A DNA stretch of 64,000 nucleotides from Siphlonurus alternatus (taxonomy: Eukaryota > Arthropoda > Insecta > Ephemeroptera > Siphlonuridae), in assembly GCA_949825025.1 (NCBI GenBank), contig OX463778.1:17452196-17516195 (forward strand). Reading direction: 5' to 3'. Positions within the stretch are counted from its first letter, which is position 1. Every line of letters begins with the position of its first letter. Made by a program: the position numbers and the translations under genes. Under the pieces are notes generated by a model. That model was given only the letters and a program-made list of their open reading frames with translations, ran no database searches and had not been told where the DNA came from. This document shows positions 24,614 to 36,222 of the stretch, piece after piece.

Positions 24614-24840
24614 TAAAAGAGAAAAAATTCAAAAGGGAAAGAAGATTAAAATGAAAAAAATATTGTGCATGCATTTAAATTTTACATAATTATTTTTTTT
24701 AAATTATGTAAATCCATAATTTCTATAAAGTGTGGTGTACACACACAAAATTAGCGTCAACTAAATTGAAAATGACATTGCAGAGAAACTTCTTCCTGGA
24801 AAACTCTTTTTATTTGTAAATTGCACACAATGTCAAGAAG

Positions 24841-24981
24841 CTAAAGCTGGTATTACACGATACAATATTGTATATAATTTTTCCTTACAAGAAAACTTGA
24901 ACTCCATTTGTTTGTATGGAGATGAAATTTTCTTGTAAGGAAAAATTGTACATATGCAAAATTGTATCATGTAATATCTTA
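24841..24981. mobile_element. Family C fold-back element
   Basis: CTAAAGCTGGTATTACACGA to ATCATGTAATATCTTAAG, with ACAAGAAAACTTGAACTCCA facing a mirrored TGGAGATGAAATTTTCTTGT. It lies 227 bp from the previous family C copy. Confidence 0.75.
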
Positions 24982-25035
24982 AGAAAATGTTATAAGGTAA
25001 CATTGCAGACACAGCAGCGATAGGTCATTGCGTAA

Positions 25036-25037
<2 letters not shown>

Positions 25038-25099
<62 letters not shown>
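25038..25099. repeat. (AT)n microsatellite
   Basis: 62 bp of uninterrupted TA dinucleotides. Confidence 0.95.
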
Positions 25100-25103
<4 letters not shown>

Positions 25104-25503
25104 CACAATTGTAAGTGAACTGCTGCGTATAATGTGTGAGCAAATATTTTGCCCAAATCATCGACATTAAGACCTTTTTATGAAGAAAAATATAAAATAA
25201 AAAAGTTAAAGAGTAATGGATACCCAAATATCATTTTATCTTTTATTTGCGTTTTTCCTTCACATAAAATATTAATTCAATTTATATAAAAGCTTTTAAT
25301 ATAATTACATTCGATATTTCACATGATGACATTGTAAGCTTCATTGATCACGGTATATATGAAGCCTTCTTATAATGGACATATAATTCCCCCCAAAATT
25401 CAGCAACTAACAGCAGTAAAATTTCATTTCTAGAAGGATGACAAAAGACAGACCATAAACTTTTATTTTCAAATAACAACGCAGGAACTTATACTAAGGT
25501 TCA

Positions 25504-25646
25504 GATTTAAATTAACTTGGGTTTCGTCGGAAACTCTCGGTTCTCCTTCGGCTCGGCCAATGAAGTTCTTTGTTACAAACAACACACCAATGACAGCTAG
25601 AAGATGTTACAAACACGACGAAAACCAAGTTAAATGTGAATCAGAG
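25504..25646. repeat. Family H inverted repeat, copy 1
   Basis: The left arm TTAACTTGGGTTTCGTCGGA is mirrored by CGACGAAAACCAAGTTAA. Reversed, it aligns with 27781-27910 through AACTTG, TTTTTGTC, ATGTTTGTAAC, TCATTGGT and GAGCCGAAG. Probably a short palindromic transposon. Confidence 0.6.
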
Positions 25647-25913
25647 TATAGCAACATAGTTAGATGAAAATTATACTGCATGGTCGCATTGGTCGCTATT
25701 TCTGCGAGCTATTGGGAGTGATTCACTAAAGAGTTATCCAGAAAGTTGTACGTCAGCTTTATCACTAACCTGATTTAGTATCATTAATTTAGGATTGCTT
25801 GCTCTAAACGTATATAAAATGTCCATAAATCACTCGGCTATTTTTTTTTTATTGAGTCCTAAGTGTTTCTTTATGTGAATTACACAAATCTCTACAATGA
25901 AAACTTTAGTATA

Positions 25914-25937
25914 GGGAGAGGGTTGGGGGGGAGGGGG
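25914..25937 (+). other. G-quadruplex-type motif
   Basis: GGGAGAGGGTTGGGGGGG followed by AGGGGG provides four or more G3 tracts with loops of 1-3 bases, in otherwise AT-rich DNA. Position relative to a gene is unknown. Confidence 0.7.
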
Positions 25938-26039
25938 AAAAATGAAATAATGAATAACAGCTCCGGATTCAAACATAATTTTAGAACATCTATTTTATAA
26001 GCGATTGAGAATCAAGAATAGATTATATTTCCAGTACTG

Positions 26040-26330
26040 ATACTTCATCTGATTCTTGATTCCCGAACCCTTTCACTGCCCTTAATATTGTAGCTCGCAC
26101 TACCTTGGTTTCTGCTGCCGATCATGGTGGGACAAAGGAGACAATGGGTGGCTGCTGAGAGGCACCTGAGTCGCTTTTAGCGCCGTTAATATCGCAGGCG
26201 CCACACTGACCCACACGGGGACAAAAGATAGGCGCTTGATGGAAGCTCTTCCACTAATTTGCATAGCGCATCGACCTTGACTCAAATTTAACGTCAGTCC
26301 TATTGTTGGTGACATTTTTTGTTCTGTTTT
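26040..26330. other. GC-rich unassigned island
   Basis: The composition differs clearly from the flanks (runs such as GCGCCGTTAATATCGCAGGC). The minus strand is open for 71 codons (26100-26315) but the product looks like no family I know. It may be an ancient repeat, a regulatory island or a relic exon. Confidence 0.25.
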
Positions 26331-26706
26331 ATTTCCATCATAGTATAATATATATTTATATTTATGTATAATGATTTTTGTTTTTTAGTTTGAGTAGTGC
26401 GATATTGCTGATTGACGATTGGTGAGGCTTGTAAGAGGGGCTAAGTATTACAGTTTCGTCATTATTCATTATTTAATTCGTATAATATACTAATTAATTA
26501 TTATAAATTGTTAAAGATTAAATTTCTTTTTTTATTTTTAATTTACTTCTCATGTGAATAATTTCTGAAGAAATGGTATATTTATTTTCCTTCTCATCTG
26601 AATATTGTTTTCTTAGAGGACTTAGAGATTATAAAGAGTGCTGAAGGCTCGTGGAAAAGAGCAAGATTTATGAAACGAAGATCAAAGCAAAGATACCAGT
26701 CATCCA

Positions 26707-26714
<8 letters not shown>

Positions 26715-26743
<29 letters not shown>
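26715..26743. repeat. Poly-T run, about 29 bp
   Basis: A second T run of about 18 follows at 26805-26822. Either could be the antisense tail of a retroposed sequence, but no body was recognised. Confidence 0.85.
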
Positions 26744-26747
<4 letters not shown>

Positions 26748-27099
26748 TCAACATAACGTCTCGCATCAAGCCAGCAAGTTTTGGTGGTAAATGACGATTT
26801 TCATTTTTTTTTTTTTTTTTTTAATTCAGTTGTTGTTTCCTGTTTGCGTGCTATTTCTGAGGTCAAGAAACGTCAAGGCATCTCAATTTTATGGCACAAT
26901 ATAATTATAAATTTATGTATATATACACTAAATTTTTAGATACTTTCTTAATGTACTTAAATGAAGTTCTTATTTGTGAGAAGTACTGGTAATAAGGTTC
27001 ATTTAACGTACTGAATCCTAATAAGTCCTTACAGTAAGGTGAAATTAATTATACTGAATTCAAATTCAGTATAATATAATGCATTAAATATTGACATGA

Positions 27100-27345
27100 C
27101 TAAATCATCATCTTTCAAAATTACCATTCGCATTCTCAGTGTGGAATATTCTACACTAAAATAGTTCACAGAAAATACAAATTGTTTTTGCATATATAAG
27201 TATGATACGATGCATGGTTGATAATTTCTAGCAACGCAGATGCCTGTATACTAATATCGCAGCACGAGTCCGTATATATATTTGATGCGTATTGAATTGA
27301 CATATATGCTGGAATGGTGTTTACTTTGCTGCTACCGTTAAAATA
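27100..27345 (+). repeat. Long dispersed repeat, copy R, first part
   Basis: It matches copy L around 16633-16790: GCATGGTTGATAATTT, AACGCAGATGCCT, GATGCGTATTGAATT and GGAATGGTGTTTACTTTGC. The match stops at about 27345 and resumes at 28757 after about 1.4 kb of other sequence. Confidence 0.65.
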
Positions 27346-27780
27346 AAGTAAATAGACTATAGTCAAACAGTTCAATATAAAAAATATAAAGTTACATGTA
27401 TCCTATTTCGTATATGGAATGAAGTTAAGTAGAGTTCTTATTACGACTATTATGGAACTCGGAGTAAAAAAATTTATCAATTTATTTAATGATCGCAGTT
27501 TTATTTTATTTCACAACTTGTTACTGTATTTTGATTAAGTAATATAGTTTTCAAAACAATTTTACACCAAAATCATTTAAAAAAACAACTTATTAAGCAA
27601 ATTTTTTACCAACTGAGCTTAGCGTTGAAACTTCATGACTCGGAGTGATGTAGATTTGTAATTTTGGGAGAAGTAAGTCAAGTCATCAAGATAATCGATG
27701 CTGTATTGTTTTTGTAAATCATCCTAAAGCAAGCTGGGGTAATGTTCGTGCTCCCACATGAATCTCCACACTGTCCGTCA

Positions 27781-27910
27781 AATTCAACTTGATTTTTGTC
27801 ATGTTTGTAACGTCTTCAGTCATTGGTAGTCGGTTTTTAACTATAAAGGAAATCAATTGTTGACACGAGAGCCGAAGAACTCCGAAACGATTCCGACAAA
27901 AACCTAAATG
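27781..27910. repeat. Family H inverted repeat, copy 2
   Basis: AATTCAACTTGATTTTTGTC faces CCGACAAAAACCTAAATGAA. It lies inside the interruption of repeat copy R. A separate perfect hairpin, CATAGCCCTCT with AGAGGGCTATG, follows at 27925-27951. Confidence 0.55.
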
Positions 27911-28073
27911 AATATATCATCAGTCATAGCCCTCTGGTGGAGAGGGCTATGCATCAGTGCATGGTTGCTTGACTGCATGATGTTCATGGAGTAACCGGTC
28001 CAGAAATGTGTATCATTAAGATATCGTCCCTCGTCCGGAATAATGAGCTATCTGCTTACCACGATTTTGTTGC

Positions 28074-28636
28074 AATAATGAGCTATCTGCTATTTCACTA
28101 TTTCAAATGAACACAAAATTGAGCTTTATTTTATATCGATTTACAGCTCATAATTAAAGGGGTACCAAAGTGAATACTTTTTTTACATGTTCGGGAAGCT
28201 AAGAATTATTCTGATATCCTTTTGGCTCAATATTTTCATACAATGCCTAGTTATTTTACAATTAATTATTTAGTTTGAAAAGTGAGTTTGATGACCGTTG
28301 GTTGATTCAAGTCGGTGCGCTCCAGCAGCAGCCGCTGATACGACGAGAATCTCCCGCGAATCGGGGCCGAATCGGGGGAACCTCCTCCCGCCCCCTTCTT
28401 GTCGTATCACCGGCGTCACCAGCTGCTGCGGCGGCGGGGATGCTTGAATCAACCAACGGTCATCAAACTCACTTTTCAAACAAAATAATTAATTGTAAAA
28501 TAGCTAGGCATTGTACGAAAATATTGAGCCACCGGAATATCAGAATAATTCATAGCTGCCCGAATATGTAAAAAAAGCATTCACTTTGGTACCCCTTTAA
28601 GCTCATCTGAAATAGCAGATAGCTCATTATTGCGGA
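28074..28636. mobile_element. 560-bp fold-back element with a GC-rich core
   Basis: GCAATAATGAGCTATCTGCT is mirrored by AGCAGATAGCTCATTATTGC. The arms continue through AAAGGGGTACCAAAGTGAAT, ATATTGAGCC-type blocks, AATTAATTATTT and AAAGTGAGTTTGATGACCGT. The core (about 28310-28440) is GC-rich with CTCCCGCGAATCGGGG and paired TACGACGAGA/CTTGTCGTAT. Open frames on both strands (98 and 69 codons) begin with the same residues because the arms mirror each other; they are not genes. It interrupts repeat copy R. Confidence 0.85.
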
Positions 28637-28756
28637 AAAGGGACGTACGACATATAGAGATGGCGTTTCAATCCAATGCTATTTTGTATTATATGTAATT
28701 CTGAAATAAAACCTAACTATTATGAAGGGACTGCAAATTGATCAAATACCCATTAA

Positions 28757-29485
28757 CAAATTGTTTACCTACATTTGTGTGTTAACAAGCTTGTTCTAAA
28801 TTTATTTTGAGAGAGTTCACAATAATTTGAATTTGATAATTATATATTAAAATCAAAGTAATCAGTTTTCATATTTATACTAAAAAGTCACGCAAGTTGT
28901 GATTTGATTTTGTTTTCAATCTGTTTAGATCAAGACGAATGACGCAATTTGCCATACTTTATTTTTTGTGTTTCCCAGCCTTTCCTCAAACCCCTCTTAG
29001 TTGTTAGTTGATGAAAATTGTCAATTAACGCTTCTGAATATAAACCATGAATGTAATTTAAATTTTACACATTGTCGATAAAACCTCTACATATTTATGA
29101 AACTAAGAAATCAAAAGGTGAAAAATCAAACTGGTTGTGAGAGTAACAAAAGAAAAATAATAACATTTCTGACGTACAAATTTAACACGAGTAAATGTTC
29201 AGTATTGTGTGGTGAACATTTCAAGTCACATTGGATTACTTTACACACACGCAAACTACGAGGGTAATGGGAAGTGCGCTCGTCAAGAAAATTGCTGTTT
29301 CGTAACAATTTGCAGCAGAGAATGTTCAGTGAAGTGCATGTTGTCGCACTCACCTTCGTGCTGTGTATTGCTGGACACTTAGACTGAGCTCGTATCTGAG
29401 TATCTGCGGTCTATTTCGCAAACTGAAACGAAAAAATACAATGATAAATTTTTGTAGAATATATTTCATGAAAAATTCGTTTCAC
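28757..29485 (+). repeat. Long dispersed repeat, copy R, second part
   Basis: It resumes the match with copy L at AAATTGTTTACCTACATTTG and continues through TGAATATAAACCATGAATG, CAAAAGGTGAAAAATCAAAC and CATGAAAAATTCG. Identity is high in 29003-29290. The THAP-like CGEHFKSHW frame seen in copy L is preserved here and is again truncated. Confidence 0.7.
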
Positions 29486-29490
29486 TGCAC

Positions 29491-31860
29491 ATTAATTTGA
29501 ATTGTAATATGTCGATGAACATGCAGTAAGTGGTGTGAAAAAGTCTACTTTTTCCGACAAAAGTTTCATATCACCCGCTTTTTTTTTTCTAATAGGAAAA
29601 TATAGCATTCTAGAATGCTCAGATGTAACAAAAGTCGGGTTCATAAAAGTTTAATTAAATTGTATTAATATTGGTTTTGCGTGAAAAAAAGGTTGTTAAG
29701 TAAGATTAGACTATATTAGAGTTAAACTAGTTTCATTTTCAAAACTCTAGCATACAGCGCAATTGTCGTAAGCCGCGACCAAAGTGAAGCCCTCTCCCAT
29801 TTGATTACACGCAAACCTGCTGCTCAGTAGGACGGCTATTGAAAAGTGGGCGCGGTCATGTTGTGGCCTCCTATATTCCAGAACGTTATGTTTATGTAAG
29901 AAAATATGCCTGTGATAGTTTTATAATAGTTGTTATAATAGTGATGGTCTCAAAGGTTTGAAAATTCTTCAGTGCTTGATAAAATCAACGTCCCATTAAA
30001 AACAAAACTTTTAAACAAATATTCGTAATATATTTTAACAAATCCTTTTAAGCGATATTTCATTCAGTGTGGAGCACTTTAAGTAAAACAAAATTGAGAC
30101 ATGGGAATGCTATTATGATAATTTCGTTTGCTCTCTGGCAATTAAAATGTCACTAATGTATACTGCGTCCTTTTCTTCCTTCTATAAATGTCCCTTCCTC
30201 ACTTGCAATATACAAATATTGCGTTAAGGCTAACATTTGAATTTAATCCTTCGACTCCAAGTAGTTTAATTATCTCCATGCATACTCTTGTATACGTTTA
30301 GCTGATAATATGTAAATGTTTGTTTAGCATGCTGTACAATTGCAGCGTTTTATACGTCTATACGACATAAATGAGTGTAGAGCTGGAGGGAGGCATTCCC
30401 AGAGTTGTGGCGAGTTACAAAACTGAAAACTTTTTTTTTTCTTTTTTTAAGTGTAAAACAGAGTAACATTTTACAACTTCTTTTTAAAATAACGTATAAG
30501 AGGATAATATAAGAACATATCCTCACTGAAAATTATTACACGGTATTCTTAATAAACTTGGTTTATAACTCTAATTTTTTTTATTAATTCATTTTAGTCC
30601 AATTAAGCTTTGACAAAATGTCACGACTGAATGATTGATACCTATATCATCATCAATCATACGGTACTCGGTTTTAAGATAAAACATTACGTGCTGAGAG
30701 AAATTAAGCACTGATAAAATTTTAGTAGTACTTTACTATATAAGAATTAAGAGTCGCCCGAGGTGGAGGCACCAAACTTTTGTCTTTAGAAACAATTGAA
30801 TGAAATTGTGCGAGAGAGCAGACATTTGGTTTTCTGAGTTCACTTGAAACGTTACGTTGTCTAATTTTCTAAAACTGCAAAAAAAAAAAAAATATTTGAA
30901 GATTCTCAATTTTTGGAGAGTTAGTTAGAGCACTCACAGTTTAGTTCTTTTCATAAAGTTCACGGAGCCTCCATAAACTGCATTAGAATGCCAACGAACA
31001 GAGAATAAGTAAAGGTCGTGTTGTCCCTAAGTTTACAGGACAAGAGCTTTTTAATGCTCCTTTGAGTTACTTACTTCCATAGCTTTACATCATATTTACA
31101 GATTCATTTACATTTTTCAAGAGATAAAACTCATCTTTCCTACCGAAATAAAATACTCATTAAAATATTTTTTGGTGACTGAAAACATAATAGAAAACGT
31201 TTTTGGGAAGAGAGTTTCAGTTACGCTTTTTTTCTTTTTAAATTAAATTTTGATAATTAAGATGTAAATACCACAAAAATGAAAAAAAAAAAAAAAAAAT
31301 CTATAACGTCGTTACGGAAAATTGGGATTATAGAGACATGAAATTTCCTCAACACAGTCCATGATATGCAAATTACAAATTTTTTATGTATATTAACTTT
31401 ATTTACATTTTTTAAGCTGTATAATTTATTAATGACAAGGGTAGCAGGTAAAATAAATTCAAATTTTGATAAATAGTAAATGTAAGAAATTATTAATTTG
31501 TTAAGCCACTTAAGTTTTTTTCGAATGTTGATTTTTACTTGTTTTTATTTTAATTGCCTCGATTAATTATTGTTATATTGGTGGGTTTCACCACAGAACC
31601 TCTCTCTCTCTCTCTCTTTCGATCTGTGTGAGGCGGAGTCTCTCGTATTTATTATTTAGATTTTCCTTTCACATAAAAAATTCTACTCATTATGAGCTTA
31701 ACACATCGATCAGATTGTACAACATTGTAAAAACAATTCCACTGAGACCTGTTTTCTCTTTTTACACTGTTTACAGATGAAAAAAAAATAAAACAAACTC
31801 TTTCTAGTAAAAAATAGACACAAAATTGCATGGTAGCGCAACGACCAGGTGATTACAACC
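29491..31860. other. Unassigned AT-rich DNA
   Basis: No supported gene. It holds a GC-richer patch at 29755-29890 that ends TATTCCAGAACGTTATG, a motif shared with the 63436-63704 element and near 6268, so that family may have a relic here. Poly-T and poly-A runs and a short TC repeat (31600-31618) are also present. Confidence 0.45.
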
Positions 31861-31867
31861 AGACATA

Positions 31868-32093
31868 TTAAAGGCGAATTCACATGGCAATTTGTATCAT
31901 GCGACGCGAAGCGAATAATGCGCACTTGCTGTGACATCCATTGGTGGTCATATTTGGCGATTAAAAATAATAGCATCGATAATTAACGTGATATTCACCG
32001 CCGCAACGGTGAATTCGCTTCCGCATAGGATTTCACAGCTTGTGTGACAAAATTGCGTCGCATCGCCGTTGTCGCCATGTGGATCCGCCTTAA
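31868..32093. mobile_element. Family D fold-back element, copy 1
   Basis: TTAAAGGCGAATTCACATGG faces CGCCATGTGGATCCGCCTTAA. Inner pairs include CGACGCGAAGCG with GCGTCGCATCGC, CTTGCTGTGACA with TTTCACAGCTTG, and TTCACCGCCGCAACGGTGAA. About 226 bp, non-coding. It is related to 43413-44196. Confidence 0.8.
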
Positions 32094-33373
32094 TTATGTT
32101 AGTTTTATTTTTATTGCGGTCAGCTCAACATTGAAAACAAAAACATAATTAATGATTGCGCTATATTAGTTTGGTATTGAAAGAAGTGTCGTATTATTGA
32201 TTTAATTCTTTATTGATTTTTATACACTGTGGCTTATATTGTCTTTGAAATTTTAAGAATATTAAACATCGTTATTAATTAAGCATACAAATTCATACAA
32301 ATTTTCATTTTAAAGAAACAAAATGCGTTAATTTCTACCAAAAAATATGATCTTTTCATGCTATCGATCTTGTAAGAAACTGGCATTTGAAAAGTTATTG
32401 ACTGCGAACAGCACGGTGATATGTAAAATATTTTGTGGCATCTTGACATATGGCACACGCCACGTAATATGACAAGTTTGTCGGCTTGTTTGACAAAATT
32501 TAAGTTACACAAAAAGTGCTCTGTCAACGATGATTGTCTAGAGAAGAAACATGTGGACCGACACTTCTGAGTCCTCTAGATTATGACAGACATTGCAGAT
32601 CTTTCAGATAACGTAGCCTTTCTTGTTCGCAGAAAACAAAGTTGATAAGAGAGATAACAAAGCATGTCTTGGAGGGGGGGTGGAGGGGGGAAGAGCTCAT
32701 TATTTTGTTGAATCCAAGATTTGTTAATTAACTTGACAAATCTTGGTTCTTAACAAATCTTGGTTGAATCTACATAGCTCTGAACTAACTTCAATGAAAG
32801 AGTCGGAGACAAAGAAGAAATAATATGTGCTCCTAGTAAAATTGTTCATTTGAACAGGAAACTTTCAACACTTTCATGAAGTTCGGAGGTAGAAAATCGA
32901 GCAATTCATCAACTTTCCCAATTGTTTCTCTATAATTAAGACTTAATTTCATAATGCTTTGCATTACAATTTATATATAGTCTTAAAGTCATAAGTAAAA
33001 AATAATAATCTTTTCCATGACTCTTCTTATAAAACTTGAAATTTACATTTAATTTTCAATAATTGATGTTATAAAAATTAATGTGCTCTCATATTTCAAT
33101 TTATGATGAGAGCCAGAAAATTGATTTTCTTTATAAAGGTTCTGCACTAATGAAATAAAGCAAAATATATTTTCTTTTTTTAACTTCTCTCCTGTGGCAG
33201 TTGAACGTAAAATGTTTTGTACTGTCATAACAGAAGGGCGACGGAATTTTTAGACAGTGCGATCTCAAGTTCTTGAAATGTCTTTCTTCATTTATAAATA
33301 AAATGCACACGGTTTCATCTTAAACATTGCAACAAAATACAGCCATAAAATTTGAATACGTGATAATTATGCC
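32094..33373. other. Unassigned AT-rich DNA
   Basis: No gene seen. It contains a G-rich run at 32671-32690 (GGAGGGGGGGTGGAGGGGGG) able to form two-layer or higher quadruplexes, and a tandem echo of CAAATCTTGGTT at about 32737-32765. Confidence 0.45.
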
Positions 33374-33633
33374 TTAACCCTAGTATTACCAAGTTTTTTT
33401 TGTTGTTGTCCCAAGGTATACCAAGAGAGGGGGAGTCAAGCGAACAATTATTTAAAACCCTAATACTAAACGTTTTTTTTTTTCACCATTTTTTTCAGAA
33501 ATGCATTGCTGGGTACCTAACTAAGGATTAAATTGTTTTCAAATTTTTGGGAGCAGTCTTTTACACTATTTTCCCGCTTTAAAAGAGTTGTGGACCATAT
33601 TAACCCCCCATCCGCTTGGAATGCTAGGGCTAA
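33374..33633. mobile_element. piggyBac-like MITE
   Basis: The ends are TTAACCCTAGTATTACCAAG and CTTGGAATGCTAGGGCTAA. CCCTAG/CTAGGG next to TTAA (left) and CTAA (right, one change) fits piggyBac-type ends and target. About 250 bp, without a transposase. CCCTAATACTAA is repeated inside near 33458. Confidence 0.55.
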
Positions 33634-34089
33634 GTGTTTTCAGATATGTTACAAACAATCATGCACTTGTTATACCCTACAACAGGGTTCACAATTAAGG
33701 GAAAAATTCAGATATTAAAAACATTAATTATATTTAAGCATTTAATTGCGAAATTTTATTTTCATATTTATTATAAAGAAATGTTGAAATAACAGTACTT
33801 AGCATTTTAAACTTTTTAAACTATTTCAGAATTTCTTATATTTCTAGCTTCTTCAAATAAAATTATAATTCAGCTGAGCTCTGTAATATCAAAGCTTTAC
33901 AGTCAACTCACGCTGTTATATAGTAGAAAAATATTTAATTTGATAAAAGTTTAATATTGAAGAAAACTTAATATAAATAGAATTCATTAAATATTGTGTA
34001 ATATATTTTCAAATATAAATAAGTCTGAGCTTTCAAGCAGTGAGAAAATCATTACATCGTGAGATTCTGCATTAAGTGTTTCATCCATC

Positions 34090-34235
34090 TTGAGCCGGTA
34101 TTACAGATACTATTTTTACATACAATTTTTATTTACAAGAAAATTTCAACTCCATAAAAAAATAAAAATATTTTAATTTTTCTTGCAAGGAAAAATTGTA
34201 TACGATAATTAAAAAAAATATTGTGTAATCGGCTG
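34090..34235. mobile_element. Family C fold-back element
   Basis: TGAGCCGGTATTACAGATAC to TTGTGTAATCGGCTGTAAG. The arms keep TTTACAAGAAAATTTCAACT and TTTTTCTTGCAAGGAAAAAT. Confidence 0.7.
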
Positions 34236-34249
34236 TAAGTAATTTTTTA

Positions 34250-34870
34250 TTTTCCTTTCTGTTGACTTGACTTCTACCCATTCCACTCAATTTCATAATC
34301 ATCAACATCTCAACCCTCGTAATCGAACTAGCACAATGAAATATTGGAATGTGACAATTTTAGTGGCTTAATCGAAAGAAGGGGTAAAAATATGGTACTG
34401 TGAATTTTTTCAGATTTTTCTGAGACCGGGAACTATTTTTAAAAAATTATTGAAAGTCCATTTTGATGACGTCACGGGCGGTACTGCTTAAGAAAAATGA
34501 TAAGGCAGTGCCGCCCGTGACGTCATCAAAATAGACTTTCAATAATTATTTAAAAATAGTTCCCGGTCTCAGAAAAATCTAAATAAATTCACAGTACCAT
34601 ATTTTTACTCCTTCTTTCGATTAAGCCATTAAAATTTTCACATTCTAATATCTCATTATTGACCCTGCTCTTGTGTCTTCGGAACAGATACAAGAGCTTG
34701 TTTCAAATATTCTTTCACCTTCATATATATTGGCACCTGCATCATCATCACCTTACATTCCTTTACACCACTCGTGCCACATAATCTTACAAAGTTGAGT
34801 GTTTATACCAGTACAGTACCATCTCGATGATCTATCTTATTATCCCACCTAAGTTGCTACTGTATACGTA
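34250..34870 (+). repeat. Unnamed repeat split by a family B element
   Basis: 34250-34334 and 34658-34870 flank the family B copy. The right part (GGCACCTGCATCATCATCAC, CCACATAATC) resembles 41230-41330 (GGCGCCTGCATCATCAACCT, CCACATAGTC). Probably fragments of one retroelement or low-complexity family. Confidence 0.4.
34335..34657. mobile_element. Family B fold-back element, copy 2
   Basis: AATGAAATATTGGAATGTGA to CACATTCTAATATCTCATT. Inner arms have GATGACGTCACGGGCGGTAC facing GTGCCGCCCGTGACGTCATC. Very similar to 22624-22954. Confidence 0.85.
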
Positions 34871-35489
34871 GTATAGGGTGACCAGACGTACCGTTTTGAC
34901 CGGTACAGTACCGTTTTAGAGTACCATGTCCCGGTGTCCCCAAAGAGGCTCTCGGGACGCCTAAATGTACCGCTTTCGGACAAAATTTATAAAAGGGACA
35001 TTTTTTAAAATTTTTATCATTAAAAAAATAAAAAATTCAAAGGAATGTGGTTTTGAATATTTACGAAAATGTACGGACGCAAATGATTTTGCAACTCCAT
35101 GCCCCTTTTTTGTTGATCGCATTCGCAAAACAGCATATTTCTTCCAAAATTGCGGAATAGATATATTTTACATATACGCGCAAGTATGCATATATACTAC
35201 GTGAAATGAAGTCACTACTTTTCGATTAAATTTTGAATAAAAAATAAGTAAAAAACTTTGCACAAAAATATCATCTCCTTTAATATTGATGATATTCACT
35301 TGATGGAAATTTCCAATAATATATGAAATTGAAAAAATCATTCTTATGCATTGTGACGAGGCTGAGACAAAAATTTCTTTGTCTTTCTTTTTTTTTTTCA
35401 CAATAATCGTGCATCATGGATATTACGTAAATAAATAAATGGAAAATAATATGAGGGAAAAACGCCACAAATATTATTCATACAATCAA

Positions 35490-35563
35490 GTAATTTTAGC
35501 TGTTATTAAGCCCTATTTGAATGCTATAAATTAATTCAGCTATTTCACTCTATAACAAGAGTT
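35490..35563 (+). repeat. 74-bp direct repeat, left copy (target duplication)
   Basis: Starts GTAATTTTAGCTGTTATTAA and ends TATAACAAGAGTT. It is identical by eye to 35912-35985 over all 74 bases and brackets the insertion exactly. Confidence 0.9.
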
Positions 35564-35911
35564 TTATTTATTTATTCATTGTACATTCAGCCTCAAGGGC
35601 TGAGGCTATTTAGGGAATTTAATCCCTCTTTAGCCATAGAATTTTACATAGTTAATGAAAATATTTGTTATTTGAATACATGAATTATAATATTTTTACA
35701 TGATAAATTGAAATACATAAATAATTGGATACCTAAGGCTCTAATACATAATAATATACAATAAAATGGTTGAAGAAGTTAACAATTTGGCACTGGGATG
35801 TACATTATCTGAATTAAATAGTAAGACATTAGAATTTATGTTGACAAGAAATAGTTTATATAACATAACAGTAAGATTACTAACAAGTAAGTTAATATGA
35901 ATTTGAATTTG
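35564..35911 (-). mobile_element. Retroelement (LINE-like) 3' end with long target duplication
   Basis: A 348-bp insert. On the minus strand it ends AAGGGCTGAATG-type sequence followed by TACAATGAATAAATAAATAA, an A-rich tail typical of LINE 3' ends. The 5' end is truncated and no coding remains. It is flanked by perfect 74-bp direct repeats, far longer than the 5-20 bp usual for LINEs. A hairpin CAGCCTCAAGGGCTGAGGCT lies near the tail. Confidence 0.6.
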
Positions 35912-35985
35912 GTAATTTTAGCTGTTATTAAGCCCTATTTGAATGCTATAAATTAATTCAGCTATTTCACTCTATAACAAGAGTT
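35912..35985 (+). repeat. 74-bp direct repeat, right copy (target duplication)
   Basis: See the left copy. The sequence after it (CACACTATTTGC) is presumed to be the original hAT interior. Confidence 0.9.
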
Positions 35986-36194
35986 CACACTATTTGCAAA
36001 ATGAACTGCAGTTCGATTAAAAGTATTAATTCAAATTAATATCTTGCTTTATACTCCATTTTTTTTTGTATAATTTATCTCGTGACATTATATTAAGTTT
36101 TATTTATTTATAAACAAATATATATTGCATTATTTAAGTAACACGTACATTTAGAAATATTGTGAATGGAGACGGAAAATTTGATAACGAAATT

Positions 36195-36222
36195 AAATAA
36201 TAATAATAATAATAATAATAAA
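36195..36222. repeat. (AAT)n microsatellite
   Basis: AAT trinucleotides inside the hAT element. Confidence 0.9.

Noticed and set aside
28270..28571. 98-codon plus and 69-codon minus ORFs that start with the same residues
   Set aside because: Mirror-image frames from the arms of a fold-back element.
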